64,000 nucleotides of DNA from Pseudomonas sp. MAG733B (GCF_036884845.1 NZ_CP145732.1:4340001-4404000), one strand, 5' to 3'. Numbered from the stretch's first letter, positions 1 to 10,148 are shown. Translations and numbers: made by a program. The notes: a model not told the origin generated them from the letters alone.

Positions 1-664
1 CGGCGTGACTGATCGGGTCAGCAAGCGGGTCGACGATACGTGGGCCGGCGACATGCTGTTCGATGACAACGAGAAAGTCATCCTGACCTCCGACGGCGGC
101 AATCAGCTCAACCCCGACGCGGAGGGCAAACCGCTTTCGGTGGTGCTGCGAGTTTATCAGCTGACTTCACTGGAGCGCTTTTCCTCGGTAGACGCCGACT
201 CGCTGTGGGACGACCCGCAAAAAGCCCTCGGCAACACCCTGATCGAGAACCGCGAAATCACTTTGTTGCCAGGCATGGGCCAGGTCGACAAGTGGCCCCT
301 GAACAAGGCCGCGGGTTATGTCGGCGTCGCGGCGTTTTTCCGCTCCGACGAGAACAGCCGCTGGAAGGTCGCGTTTGACGCCAATTCGTTGCGCAAGGAC
401 GGCATCTGGTTTTCTTCCGATGGCCTGCGAGTACTGGTCGACAACAACACCGTCTCCGCCGTCAGTGGCGTCGACGTGCTGAACAAACCCAAGACCGAAG
501 AGCAACTCGCCAAAGCTTCCGCCCTGCCCGACCCACCGGCCCAGCCAACGCTGACTCAACGGGTTCAGGACGTGGTGATTGAAAAAGCCCAGGACAAGGC
601 AGCCGGCTCCGCGCAGAAAGCCGTGGACTCGAAATTGAATTCATTATTGGAAGGCGCTCAATGA
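1..664 (+). CDS. tssJ: Type VI secretion lipoprotein TssJ (5' end outside window)
   Basis: TssJ is the outer-membrane lipoprotein that anchors the TssJLM membrane complex of the type VI secretion system. The visible part holds the mature beta-sandwich domain, with the early VDDTW segment and the LSVVLRVYQLTSLERF strand typical of the family. The signal peptide and lipobox cysteine must lie upstream, since the frame stays open to base 2, so the internal GTG at 5 is not taken as the start. After about residue 165 there is a longer alanine- and lysine-rich C-terminal tail. The stop overlaps the tssK start in an ATGA, which indicates translational coupling within the operon. Identity rests on these motifs together with the following tssKLM order. 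Confidence 0.85.
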   Translation, partial: GVTDRVSKRVDDTWAGDMLFDDNEKVILTSDGGNQLNPDAEGKPLSVVLRVYQLTSLERFSSVDADSLWDDPQKALGNTLIENREITLLPGMGQVDKWPLNKAAGYVGVAAFFRSDENSRWKVAFDANSLRKDGIWFSSDGLRVLVDNNTVSAVSGVDVLNKPKTEEQLAKASALPDPPAQPTLTQRVQDVVIEKAQDKAAGSAQKAVDSKLNSLLEGAQ

Positions 665-2004
665 GTAAGCAAAGCCGGGTGATGTGGTCCGAAGGCATGT
701 TCCTTTTGCCACAACATTTCCAGTATCAGGATGAGTTCCACCAGCATCAGCTGGCGCAGGCGACCCTGCGCAATACGCCTTTTCACTGGGGCGTGCAGTT
801 GCTCGAAGTGGACGAAGAAGCCCTCGCCACCGGCTCCCTGCAGCTGAAAAGGCTGAAACTGGTGTTTCCCGACGGCAGTCTGTTCGATGCGCCGCAGCAT
901 GATCCGCTGCCCGCTGCCCGCGATTTGAAGGACTTGCTCAAGGGCAACGACCTGAAGGTCTACGCCGCGCTGAAACTGCCTGAGCCCTTCGGCCTGAACT
1001 ACGTCGAAGACGGCCAGGAACAAAAGACCGGGCGACGCTTTCGCAAGCAGTTCGACACCTTGCCGGACCTCAACGAAGGCGACCTGGAAAACGAAATCAC
1101 CAGCCTGCGGCTGAACGTGGTGATGCTGATCGACGGCGACAACCTCGATGGCTACACCTGGTGCCCGATTGCTCGCCTGTCACGCAACAACATCGGCGGT
1201 TTCAACCTCGACGGGCATTTCGTGCACCCGACGCTGCACCTGGGCACCCACGACACCCTGATCGGGCTGGGCAAGCGTTTGCTCGGTGCTTTGCAATCGA
1301 AAAGCAAGGCGCTGTCCGGCCGTCGTCGCGAGCGAGCGGACCAGATTGCCGAGTTTGGCTCCAGCGATGTGACTCTGTTCTGGCTGTTGAACACGGTGAA
1401 CCGCGCCCATCCGACCCTCGCGCATTTGCTGGCCCATCCGCGCTTGCACCCCGAGCGCCTGTATCTGTTCCTGGCCGAACTCGCCGGCGGCCTGCTGACA
1501 TTTTCGTTGGATACACAGCTCAACGACATCCCCGAGTACGACCACCACGACCCGGCGGCCTCGCTGGTCAAGCTCGACGAAATGATTCGCGTGCTGCTCG
1601 ACAATGTCGTGCCGAACCAGTGTGTGGTGATCAACCTGACCCAGACCAAACCTTCTTATTGGCAAGGACAGTTGCACGACCCCCGGCTGGCAGAGGCGGA
1701 TTTCTACATTTCCGTGCACGCCGACATGCCGGGCGCGAGCCTGCTGGAACTGGTGCCACGGGCGTTCAAGGTCGGCTCGCCGGAAGACATCGAAGTGGTG
1801 GTCAACAGCGCCATGCCGGGGGTCACGCTCAATCACTCGACGCGCCTGCCCAATGCGATTCCGGTGCGACTGGACAATCACTATTTCTCCATAGAGCCCC
1901 ATGGCCGGGTCTACGAACGAATGATGAGTGCCCAGGCCATTTCTTTCTATGCGCCCAGCGCGTTCACCAACCTCAAGCTTGAACTGATGGCGGTACTCAA
2001 ATGA
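661..2004 (+). CDS. tssK: Type VI secretion baseplate protein TssK
   Basis: TssK is a trimeric baseplate component that links the TssEFG wedges to the TssJLM membrane complex in the cytoplasm. The 447-residue product has the family opening (VMWSEGMFLLPQHFQYQDEF) and the usual length. Near the C-terminus the segment HYFSIEPHGRVYERMMSAQAI matches the conserved receptor-binding shoulder region. The gene starts at an ATGA overlap with tssJ and ends in another ATGA overlap with tssL, so the three are almost certainly translated from one transcript. No truncation or odd composition is visible. Confidence 0.93.
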   Translation: MSKQSRVMWSEGMFLLPQHFQYQDEFHQHQLAQATLRNTPFHWGVQLLEVDEEALATGSLQLKRLKLVFPDGSLFDAPQHDPLPAARDLKDLLKGNDLKVYAALKLPEPFGLNYVEDGQEQKTGRRFRKQFDTLPDLNEGDLENEITSLRLNVVMLIDGDNLDGYTWCPIARLSRNNIGGFNLDGHFVHPTLHLGTHDTLIGLGKRLLGALQSKSKALSGRRRERADQIAEFGSSDVTLFWLLNTVNRAHPTLAHLLAHPRLHPERLYLFLAELAGGLLTFSLDTQLNDIPEYDHHDPAASLVKLDEMIRVLLDNVVPNQCVVINLTQTKPSYWQGQLHDPRLAEADFYISVHADMPGASLLELVPRAFKVGSPEDIEVVVNSAMPGVTLNHSTRLPNAIPVRLDNHYFSIEPHGRVYERMMSAQAISFYAPSAFTNLKLELMAVLK

Positions 2005-2714
2005 CCGAAGCCGTACTGCAAGGCGCCGTTGCGGCCGCCAGCGAAAAACCGACGCTCAAAGACCTGGTGCAGGATTTCATCAGCATGGCGCTGATCGTGC
2101 GCAAGGGCCGCCAAGTGACCTCGGTCAGCGCCTTCGAGGCGAGCGTCGACACCTTCTTCAAGGCTCTGGAACGCGATGCCCGCAGCGCTAACTACAGCGT
2201 TGAACAGGTGAAGGACACCCAGTACGCCTTGTGCGCCTTCCTCGATGAAAGCGTGTTGCGTTCCGGGGACAACGAATTGCGCCGTCACTTCGAATTGCAG
2301 CCGTTGCAGTTCCGCTATTTCGGCGTACACCTGGCGGGCGAAGGCTTTTTCGAAAAAATCGATTCATTGCGCGGTGACGTCAAACAGAACCTCGATGTAC
2401 TCGAGGTTTACCACCTGTGCCTCGCCCTGGGTTTCGAGGGCAAATTCAGTCTCGGGCAAAAGGACCAGTTGCGTTACCTGGCCAATACCCTGGGCCAGGA
2501 CATCGCGCGGTTTCGCAAGACGCCCAAGGCGCTCTCGCCTGACTGGGCCCTGCCCGACCAGGTCTCGCAGATGCTGCGCCATGAAGTTCCCCTCTGGCTC
2601 TACCTGGCGCTGATTGCGCTGGTCTGCGTGGGTGTTTACCTGACGCTGGACTGGCTGCTGGCCAAAGACGTAGCCGCGTTGTCCGAACAAATCAGCCAGC
2701 TGTTCAGTGCCTGA
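2001..2714 (+). CDS. tssL: Type VI secretion inner-membrane protein TssL (DotU family, short form)
   Basis: TssL is an inner-membrane, tail-anchored protein that joins TssM and the baseplate. The 237-residue product has the DotU core (residues about 20-190, including CAFLDESVLRSG and the LGFEGKF segment) and a single C-terminal membrane helix at about residues 197-220. It ends soon after that helix and carries no peptidoglycan-binding OmpA domain. This matters because an OmpA domain appears instead on the IcmF-like protein encoded at 7572-10052. It overlaps tssK by four bases and lies 30 bases before tssM. Confidence 0.92.
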   Translation: MTEAVLQGAVAAASEKPTLKDLVQDFISMALIVRKGRQVTSVSAFEASVDTFFKALERDARSANYSVEQVKDTQYALCAFLDESVLRSGDNELRRHFELQPLQFRYFGVHLAGEGFFEKIDSLRGDVKQNLDVLEVYHLCLALGFEGKFSLGQKDQLRYLANTLGQDIARFRKTPKALSPDWALPDQVSQMLRHEVPLWLYLALIALVCVGVYLTLDWLLAKDVAALSEQISQLFSA

Positions 2715-2744
2715 GCACAGGTCAGGTAACCGAGTCAGGAAGAC

Positions 2745-5700
2745 ATGAAGACATTATTGCGTTTGTTGAAGAGTTTTTGGTTCCTCGTCCCCGTCCTGTG
2801 GCTGGCAAGCCTGGCGGTCTGCTGGTTCGTGGCCCCGCACGTGAACTGGCTGCGCGGTTATGCGCTGGAGGCCATGGCGATCGTCAGCGCCTTCTACCTG
2901 CTGATCATTGTGCTGCGTCAGTACAAGCGTATCCGTGCAGAACACAACCTTGAAAACCTGGTGCAGATCGAAGTCGATCGTTCGCTCAAATCCACCGGCG
3001 AGTTCCGCGATCAGCAAGTGCTGCGCGAACGCCTCAAGCACGCTATTGCGATGCTGCGCGCCGACCGTTCGGCCGGTGGCGGTGGTTCGTCGGCACTTTA
3101 CGATTTGCCGTGGTACCTGGTGATCGGCATGTCGGCGGCGGGCAAGACCTCGTTGCTGACCCGCTCCGGCCTGTCTGCGAGCATTGCCAGCAGCGCCAAC
3201 GACACCGAAAGCGGCACCCAGCATTGCGATTGGTATTTCAGCCCCGAGGCCGTGATGATCGATACGGCCGGCCGTTACCTGCGCGACGACCCATCGGCCA
3301 GCGAGTTCGCGGCGTTCCTGCGCATGCTGAAAAAGCAGCGCAACAAAGCCGCCGTCAATGGTCTGGTGTTGGTGGTGAGCCTGCCTGAACTGCTCGCGTG
3401 CAGCGCGGCCGAGCGCAACGAACTCGCCGCACAACTGGTGTCGCGCATCGAGGAGTACAACGATTGCCTGGAAGCCAATCCACCGATCTACCTGATGCTG
3501 AGCAAGACCGACCAACTGCCGGGCTTCAGCCAGGCGTTCGAAGGCCTCGACCTGAACGAGCGCCAGCAACCGCTTGGCATGACCTTCGGTTTGTCCGAGA
3601 TCCGCAACCAGGGCCTGCGCCCGGTACTGGATGCCAAACTGGCCAATTTGCACAGCCATATTCGTCGTCACGTCGATGCCCAGATGATTGCATTGGGCGC
3701 CGATGCCAACAGCGCATTGCTGAACTTCCCGAACTATTTCGCCGAGCTGTCGGGCGTGCTGGAACAGTTTCTCCAGCACTTCGCCGAGACTCGTCGCAGC
3801 GGCGCGCCACTGTTGCTGCGCGGGCTGTATTTCACCAGCGCCTTACAGACCGACCAGCAACTGAGCCAGGTGTATGAAGACGATCTGGCAGAGTCGTTCG
3901 CCCTGCAACCGGAGCACGAACAACCGGAGCCAAGCACCGGCCGCAAAATCAGCGACCGCAGCTACTTCATCACCGACACATTCCGTCGAGTGATTTTCCC
4001 GGATCGCGACCTGACGCTTTACCAGTCGCGTTTCGGCAAGAACAAATCCGCCAGCCCTGCCCTGCTGGGCCTGGCGGTCCTGGCCGGTGTCGCGTTCATC
4101 GGCTGGCAAGCCCTGTCGTTCCAGAACAACCGTCAGTGGCTGGCCACGCTGCGCGAGCAATTGACCGAACTGCAACAGGCCCCGGACAGCGCACGGTTAC
4201 TCGCCTCGGGCCAGGGCCTGGAACTGCTGCGCGATCAACTCATCGCTATCGAGAAACACCGCGCCAAAGGCGTGCCGCTGCAACTCGGCGCCGGCCTGTA
4301 CCGTGGTGACGACATTTACCGCGTTGCCCAGACCGCCTATTTGCAGCAACTGCGCACCCAGGCGCTGGAACCGATCACCCTGCAATTGCAGTTGCAGATG
4401 CGCGCGTTCAACGAGTTCGCCAAGACCATGGACCCGCAAAACAACTTCGCGCCTGCGACGTCCAAGGCCGGTTCAGCCAAAACCCGCTTGCAGGGGCAGA
4501 AACTGCCGATCCGCTTGAACAACGTGCCACGCAGCACCGCTGATGTTGCCGGTCGCCTGAACGGTGCAGCCCGTGGGGCCGCCAACAAGGCTCGCGGCGA
4601 AGCCCTGACCGCGTTGCGCAACCCGGCTACGGCGAGCGATGCCGCGGAACTGTCGGCGACAACCGGCGGGCTTTCGTTGTCCGAAGAAATGCTCGGCCGA
4701 CTCGATGAGCGCCAGGTCGCTTCGATCATCGAGTCTTACAACGCACTCAAGCTCTACCTGATGCTGACCCAACCCGCCACCCATCCGGATGCAGAGTTCG
4801 TGGCGGCTGCGTTGCCGCTGGCTTGGGCCAATACCGCCAGCGCCGACAACGCTGTCAGCAGCGCGGTGATCCAGGACAACGCGCCGGTGTATGTGCAATT
4901 GCTCAAGAGTGGTCAGGCGCCGACGTTGTCGCGCAACGAACAACTCATCAGCGAAACCCGCAACAGTCTCAAGTCCTTCATGATTTCGAGCTCGCTGGTC
5001 GATCGCGAATACCTGCGCCTGCAACTGGAATCCGGTCGCCAATTCCCGGCCGTCGGCCTGAGTGATCTGGTGCCATTGCCGGGCCGTCAGTTGCTCTACG
5101 GCACCGAAGCGGTTCCTGCGATTTTCACCCGTCAGGGCTGGGAACAGTTCGTCAAGCCGGAGCTGATCAAACTGGTGTCGGGCAACCTGCAGAACGAATC
5201 GGACTGGGTGCTCGACGGTGAAGGCGCCGACAGCATCGTGCAGAAAGCCAACTTCATCCGTGAGTTCATGACGCGCTACAAGCGCGACTACACGCAAGCC
5301 TGGTACACCCTGATCGACAGCGTCGGCGTGCGCCATTTCACCGACATGGCCAACGCAACCCAACAGCTGTCGCTGCTCAGCGACGTACAAAACTCGCCAG
5401 TGAAAATTCTCTTGGCGGCGGTCAACGACAATACCCAATGGGATGTCCCTGCCCCCCGCGAAACCCTGCAAGCGGGCATCAAGCCTGAGGACGGATTCTG
5501 GAGCAGCGTCACCGGCATTTTTGACGACAAGAACGCCTCACCGAGCACGCTGATTTCGCCTTTGCCGGCGGTCGACGACGGCAGCCTGGCGAAACGCTTC
5601 GAGCCAGTGTCGCGGGTGTTTGCCGTGCAAAACGCCGAAGGCGCCGACAGCACGATCATGGATCGTTACCTGGCGGCGTTGCGCAAACTCAAGGTGCGGA

Positions 5701-6617
5701 TGAACAACATCCAGCGCTCCCAGGACGTTGGCAAGAGCAGCAAGCAGCTGATCAGCGAAACCCTCGAAGGGCTGCCGAGCGAAGTGACCAGCGTGCGCAA
5801 CTATGTCGAGACCACCGTCGATACCAGCCAGGGCGGCCTCTCCACTTCGTTGCAGGGCTTGTTCAGCCTGCCGATCCAGTTTGCCTGGGAAACCCTGCGC
5901 GACCCGGCCGGCCAACAGATTGCCAAGGCTTGGGCACAGCAGATTGCCAAGCCATGGGAACAGGTCATGGCGCACCGTTACCCCATTGCACCCGGTAGTC
6001 GCAACGAAGCCTCGGTCAAGGACCTGCAACGTTTCGTCGACCCGGAATCCGGGCTGTTGCCGAACTTCAAGCGTAACGAAATCGGCAACCTGTCCGGTGG
6101 TGAAGGCCTGGGGATGAGCAGCGACAGCAAGGCAACACCGCTGGTCAATCCGAACATGGTCAACAGCATCGACAAGGCCAGCTCGTTGGGCCAGGTGATT
6201 GCCAGCCTGTCGGACCGCGACAACGGTTTCGAGATCATGCTCGAACCTGCGGCCAGTCTCACCGACATCATCTTCACTCTCGATGGCCAGGTGCAGCACT
6301 ACCGCAACGGCAAGACCAGTTGGAGCCGTTTCTCGTGGCCGGGCACCACCACCACGCCGGGCGCACGACTGGATGTGGTGACACTGAGCGGCGAACGCAT
6401 CACGGTATTCGACTACCCAGGCCGTTGGGGCCTGCTGCGCATGAACGACAGCGCACGGGTCAGCGATCTGGACGGTATCCAGCAACGCTTCAGCTGGAAC
6501 ACCAGCAGCGGCCCGGTCAGCCTCGCCGTGCGCAACTACGGCGGCGTCAAACTGACGGACCTGGCCAACGTCAAAGCCTTGAGCGCACTGAACGCCAAAG
6601 AAGGTCGTCCGCTGTGA
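2745..6617 (+). CDS. tssM: Type VI secretion inner-membrane protein TssM (IcmF)
   Basis: TssM is the large inner-membrane protein of the T6SS envelope complex, and its periplasmic part contacts TssJ. The 1290-residue product has two N-terminal membrane helices (about 13-31 and 41-57), a cytoplasmic NTPase-like domain with Walker A GMSAAGKTS at 128-136 and a DTAGRY motif near residue 172, and a third helix near residues 438-455. A long periplasmic region follows and ends in the conserved IcmF C-terminal domain. An AGGA ribosome binding site precedes the ATG. Length and architecture are those of a complete TssM, so the second IcmF-like gene downstream is an addition and not a replacement. Confidence 0.93.
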   Translation: MKTLLRLLKSFWFLVPVLWLASLAVCWFVAPHVNWLRGYALEAMAIVSAFYLLIIVLRQYKRIRAEHNLENLVQIEVDRSLKSTGEFRDQQVLRERLKHAIAMLRADRSAGGGGSSALYDLPWYLVIGMSAAGKTSLLTRSGLSASIASSANDTESGTQHCDWYFSPEAVMIDTAGRYLRDDPSASEFAAFLRMLKKQRNKAAVNGLVLVVSLPELLACSAAERNELAAQLVSRIEEYNDCLEANPPIYLMLSKTDQLPGFSQAFEGLDLNERQQPLGMTFGLSEIRNQGLRPVLDAKLANLHSHIRRHVDAQMIALGADANSALLNFPNYFAELSGVLEQFLQHFAETRRSGAPLLLRGLYFTSALQTDQQLSQVYEDDLAESFALQPEHEQPEPSTGRKISDRSYFITDTFRRVIFPDRDLTLYQSRFGKNKSASPALLGLAVLAGVAFIGWQALSFQNNRQWLATLREQLTELQQAPDSARLLASGQGLELLRDQLIAIEKHRAKGVPLQLGAGLYRGDDIYRVAQTAYLQQLRTQALEPITLQLQLQMRAFNEFAKTMDPQNNFAPATSKAGSAKTRLQGQKLPIRLNNVPRSTADVAGRLNGAARGAANKARGEALTALRNPATASDAAELSATTGGLSLSEEMLGRLDERQVASIIESYNALKLYLMLTQPATHPDAEFVAAALPLAWANTASADNAVSSAVIQDNAPVYVQLLKSGQAPTLSRNEQLISETRNSLKSFMISSSLVDREYLRLQLESGRQFPAVGLSDLVPLPGRQLLYGTEAVPAIFTRQGWEQFVKPELIKLVSGNLQNESDWVLDGEGADSIVQKANFIREFMTRYKRDYTQAWYTLIDSVGVRHFTDMANATQQLSLLSDVQNSPVKILLAAVNDNTQWDVPAPRETLQAGIKPEDGFWSSVTGIFDDKNASPSTLISPLPAVDDGSLAKRFEPVSRVFAVQNAEGADSTIMDRYLAALRKLKVRMNNIQRSQDVGKSSKQLISETLEGLPSEVTSVRNYVETTVDTSQGGLSTSLQGLFSLPIQFAWETLRDPAGQQIAKAWAQQIAKPWEQVMAHRYPIAPGSRNEASVKDLQRFVDPESGLLPNFKRNEIGNLSGGEGLGMSSDSKATPLVNPNMVNSIDKASSLGQVIASLSDRDNGFEIMLEPAASLTDIIFTLDGQVQHYRNGKTSWSRFSWPGTTTTPGARLDVVTLSGERITVFDYPGRWGLLRMNDSARVSDLDGIQQRFSWNTSSGPVSLAVRNYGGVKLTDLANVKALSALNAKEGRPL

Positions 6618-6648
6618 GTCGCCGCACCTTGAATCAGGGAACCGGCCA

Positions 6649-7575
6649 ATGATCGGCTGTTTCGGAAAAGTCCCATCGAGCCCGGACTTCGTCAGCCTGC
6701 AAGGTGCAGGCGACGACGTCTGCGAGTTCGACGGCTGGCTCCAAGGCGCGCTGGCCGCCTTGCAGCACCGCGAAGACTGGCGCGAGCTGTTCGACACGTT
6801 GCCGGTGTGTTTTTTCAGCTATCGCGCGCGCAGCGGCAACTGGTTGCTGGGCGGGCTGATCAGCTCGAAAGATTCGAGTGGGCGACGCTATCCGTTTTTC
6901 ATTTTCCAGACGCTCAAGGCCAGCGAAGCCGAGCCTCTGGTCAATCCGTTCACCCTTGGCGAACTGTTCAGTGGCCAGATCAGGCCTCTGCTGCACATGG
7001 CCGTCCAGGGTGAAAGCACCTCGGTGCTGTTCGATCGCATCAAGGCCCTGCGTCCGTTGCAAGGCCAGGACTTCGAGTTGTTCCGGCGCGTACATGACAA
7101 GTTCCTGGTGAACTTCAACCTGCGCGATATCAGTAGTGCACTCCAGGGTGCCTACCCGGAATTCGTTACCAACGCCGCGTTTACCCGGCTTCAGGCCCTC
7201 AGACGGCACTTGGCGCACACGACGCCAATCGGCATCGCCCTGCCCTTGCCGGCGGAACGAGGCCTGAAGAATCCGACTGCCGATTTGTGGGTCACCTGGC
7301 TGACGCAAATGACCCCGGAACGCGCGGTGCCGCAGATCAGTCTGCTGGCCGACGACTTCATGCGCCCCCGGCTGATCTGCTTCGCCTCACGCCAAACCAG
7401 CGATGCCTACCGCGTGCTGACGGGCATCAGTGACCGCTCGCAAAGCTACGACGTGCTGGCGTCTTTCGATGCCTTCGACGAGCACCACCGCCAACACGCC
7501 TTTCCCGAAATCGACCGCCCTCTGGGTGACGTTATCGACCGTTTTGTCGATGCCCTGGATTCGAAGCCTGTATGA
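6649..7575 (+). CDS. tagF: Type VI secretion accessory protein TagF (ImpM family)
   Basis: The 308-residue product begins with the TagF/ImpM signature (GCFGKVPSSPDFV) and the conserved DGWLQ and GRRYPFFI segments. In P. aeruginosa and Agrobacterium, TagF proteins act after translation to repress T6SS assembly through the Fha/PppA/PpkA pathway. That is knowledge of the family and is not shown here. The second half (about 180-308) is less conserved. The gene sits 31 bases after tssM and overlaps the next gene by an ATGA, so it belongs to the same operon. No phosphorylation-pathway genes are visible inside the window. Confidence 0.8.
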   Translation: MIGCFGKVPSSPDFVSLQGAGDDVCEFDGWLQGALAALQHREDWRELFDTLPVCFFSYRARSGNWLLGGLISSKDSSGRRYPFFIFQTLKASEAEPLVNPFTLGELFSGQIRPLLHMAVQGESTSVLFDRIKALRPLQGQDFELFRRVHDKFLVNFNLRDISSALQGAYPEFVTNAAFTRLQALRRHLAHTTPIGIALPLPAERGLKNPTADLWVTWLTQMTPERAVPQISLLADDFMRPRLICFASRQTSDAYRVLTGISDRSQSYDVLASFDAFDEHHRQHAFPEIDRPLGDVIDRFVDALDSKPV

Positions 7576-10052
7576 ACAAGATCAAGTACTACTTCTTGCG
7601 CTATCAACCCTACATTCTGGGGGTGTGCTTTTTCCTCACTATCTTCGTGGTGTGGGGCATCGGCCGTGCGTTTGATTTCAGTTCGCTCAACAGCCTGCTG
7701 ACCGGCATCGGCGTATTCCTGGTGCTGTCGGCAGGCTATGTGCTGCTGCTCTATCGTGGCGTGTCACGCCATCACAACCTCGAAGGGCTGCTGCGCGACG
7801 ATGCCGATCAAGCGGTGCTGAACGCGAGCCCGGCGGATCGCGAAGAGGTCAGCCTGTTGCGTGAGCGGCTGTTGCAGAGCATCGAACGCTTGCACAGCAA
7901 CAAACCACGGGGCAGCAACGCCAAAGATGCGCTGTACGCCTTGCCCTGGTATCTGGTGGTCGGCCAGCCTGCGGCGGGCAAAAGCACCATGCTGTACCAA
8001 TCGGGGCTCAATTTCCCCTACGCCGAGCGTGAAGGCGTGCGCGTTGCCGGCCTGGGTGGCACGCGCAACTGCGACTGGTTTTTCAGCTCCGAAGCAGTCC
8101 TGCTGGACACCGCCGGCCGCTACATGAACAACCAGGAAGAGGCCGGCAAATGGCGGGCCTTCCTGCAACTGCTGCGCCAGCATCGCCAGCGCCGGCCACT
8201 CAATGGCCTGATCGTCACCGTCAGCATCCACGACATCCTGCAAGCCTCGCTGGAAGATCAGGAGCGTATCGCCAAGCGCCTGCGCGAACGCATTCAGGAA
8301 ACCCATGCCCTGCTCGAAGTGCGTCTGCCGGTGTATCTGGTGTTCACCAAGTGCGACCTGTTGCCGGGCTTCGCACCCTTCTATCGCCAACTCGATGAAA
8401 CCGCGCGCGGCGAAGTCATGGGCAAGACCTTTTCCCACAAAGGTTACGAGCAGGCTGATTGGGGCCAGCGCTTCGGCGTCGCAATGGATGAACTGGTCAG
8501 CTACTGGCAACAGGTGGCGAGCCAGCAATTGGTGACGCAGGACATCCAGATCACCCGCCAGGATTCGGCGGTGTACCGCTTCCCGCTGGAGCTGGCGGCG
8601 CTCAAACCACGGTTGCAACTGTTCGTCGATGCGTTACTGCGCGCCAATCCTTATCAAAATGCAGAATTGCTGCGCGGCTTTTATTTCACTAGCGCCCTGG
8701 ATGCCGACCAGCCGGAAATGGGTGGACACGCACGCCAGGTGACAGAGCGTTTCTCACTCGAACGGGACCTGGAGACCGCCAGCGGCAACGCGCAGCCACG
8801 TCCTTTGTTCATCAACAGCCTGTTCCGCAAAGTTATCATTCCCGACCAGCATCTGGTGGCGCTGTACACCACCAACCATCGCGAACGCCGGCGCAAGGCA
8901 GCATGGATCGGCGGTGCCGGGCTGGTGGCGATGCTGCTGTGCAGCCTGCTCGGCTGGTCGTACATCAACAACAAGAACACCCTGCAAAACATCACGGCCG
9001 AGCTGACCCAGGCAGGTGTCGATGATCGCTCGGCCAGCGGCCAATACACCGATTGGCAAACCCTGGATCGCCTGCGATTCTGGACCGCGCATTACTACGC
9101 GCAGCATCACGACGAAGGTGTGCCGTTGCGCATGCGCCTCGGGCTTTACCAGGGTCACAAGGTAGAGCCAATGGTGCGCAGCCAGTATTTCGATCGGCTG
9201 GAAACCGTGATGCTTAAACCCACGGCCGACAACCTGACCCGCTCGTTGTATCTGCTGACTACGCTCAAGGTCTATCAGCGCAACGCCAAAGAGTTGATGC
9301 CCGTAACCGGTGTGGACAGTGTCGAGCCCAAGGCGCTGCCCAACGACAACCGCGCGCAATCCATTGCCGCGTTCGGCAAGGCAACACTGGACACCTACGT
9401 CATGCTGTCGCGTGCGCAACGGGAAAAGGCCGACCCGGCATTCCTGAAAGCGAAAATCCCGGATTACTGGTATCCGGCGATTGCCCGCCAGGTCGGCAGT
9501 GCCGCTGCTGCCACCAGTAACCAGGACTATGAATTCGCCAGCCGCCAGATCAATTTCTACAGTGATCAGATTCACGAGCCGGACGTGCCGCGGATTCTCG
9601 ATAACGCGTTCCTGATCTCCAGCTCGCGCAACTACATCAACAGTTTGCTGACCCAGTCGTTGCGTTCGATCGAGACCATCACGCTGGAGTCGGACACCCT
9701 GTTCGCCTTTGCCCGTGCCGATTTCCAGAGCCTCAAGACCGAGGGTCAAAGCCAGCTCAGCGCCATTGCCGGCAAGCTGCTCAGCACCCCCAACATCGGA
9801 AAAATCATCATCGCCGGGCACGCCGATCAACTCGGCGACCCACAAGGCAACCTGCAGGTTTCCAAACAGCGGGCACAAACCATCAAGACTTATCTGGTGG
9901 GTAAAGGTGTCCCCGGCGAGCTGGTAGAAGCGGTCGGCGAAGGCAGCAACAAGCCTTTGGTCAAGTGCGATATGCAGCAGCCTAGGGCGCAGCTGATTCA
10001 CTGTCTGGAACCTAACCGGCGGGTAGAAATCGAAGTGCGGGCACTCAACTGA
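7572..10052 (+). CDS. IcmF/TssM-like protein with a C-terminal OmpA peptidoglycan-binding domain
   Basis: The 826-residue product has two N-terminal membrane helices (about 13-32 and 43-61), an IcmF NTPase-like domain with Walker A GQPAAGKST at 131-139 and DTAGRYM, and a third membrane helix near residues 440-460. Its C-terminal 120 residues form an OmpA/MotB-like domain (SDTLFAFARADFQSL, then IIIAGHADQLGD and EPNRRVEIEV). It is much shorter than TssM at 4 kb upstream and lacks the long TssM periplasmic region. It overlaps tagF by an ATGA. A plausible role is to anchor the T6SS membrane complex to peptidoglycan, because TssL here has no OmpA domain. That role is inference. Confidence 0.82.
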   Translation: MNKIKYYFLRYQPYILGVCFFLTIFVVWGIGRAFDFSSLNSLLTGIGVFLVLSAGYVLLLYRGVSRHHNLEGLLRDDADQAVLNASPADREEVSLLRERLLQSIERLHSNKPRGSNAKDALYALPWYLVVGQPAAGKSTMLYQSGLNFPYAEREGVRVAGLGGTRNCDWFFSSEAVLLDTAGRYMNNQEEAGKWRAFLQLLRQHRQRRPLNGLIVTVSIHDILQASLEDQERIAKRLRERIQETHALLEVRLPVYLVFTKCDLLPGFAPFYRQLDETARGEVMGKTFSHKGYEQADWGQRFGVAMDELVSYWQQVASQQLVTQDIQITRQDSAVYRFPLELAALKPRLQLFVDALLRANPYQNAELLRGFYFTSALDADQPEMGGHARQVTERFSLERDLETASGNAQPRPLFINSLFRKVIIPDQHLVALYTTNHRERRRKAAWIGGAGLVAMLLCSLLGWSYINNKNTLQNITAELTQAGVDDRSASGQYTDWQTLDRLRFWTAHYYAQHHDEGVPLRMRLGLYQGHKVEPMVRSQYFDRLETVMLKPTADNLTRSLYLLTTLKVYQRNAKELMPVTGVDSVEPKALPNDNRAQSIAAFGKATLDTYVMLSRAQREKADPAFLKAKIPDYWYPAIARQVGSAAAATSNQDYEFASRQINFYSDQIHEPDVPRILDNAFLISSSRNYINSLLTQSLRSIETITLESDTLFAFARADFQSLKTEGQSQLSAIAGKLLSTPNIGKIIIAGHADQLGDPQGNLQVSKQRAQTIKTYLVGKGVPGELVEAVGEGSNKPLVKCDMQQPRAQLIHCLEPNRRVEIEVRALN

Positions 10053-10122
10053 GAAGCCTGCGCCGGTAATAGAAAATTCGGTGCCTGGGCCATCTCGAAG
10101 TGGGCCGAGGCTGCCGTAACAC

Positions 10123-10148
10123 ACCTCTCTTGATCGTTTCAAAGAGGT
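10123..10148 (+). other. Stem-loop in the hcp leader region
   Basis: ACCTCT at 10123-10128 is complementary to AGAGGT at 10143-10148, with a 14-base loop. It lies in the 162-base gap between the IcmF/OmpA gene and hcp. The tract after it is not T-rich, so it is a weak terminator candidate. It could also be part of a 5' leader for the highly expressed hcp message. No clear sigma-54 promoter was found in this gap. Confidence 0.3.

Noticed and set aside
5538..6797. 419-codon minus-strand frame inside tssM
   Set aside because: Overlaps a complete TssM and has no domain. It is a frame shadow.
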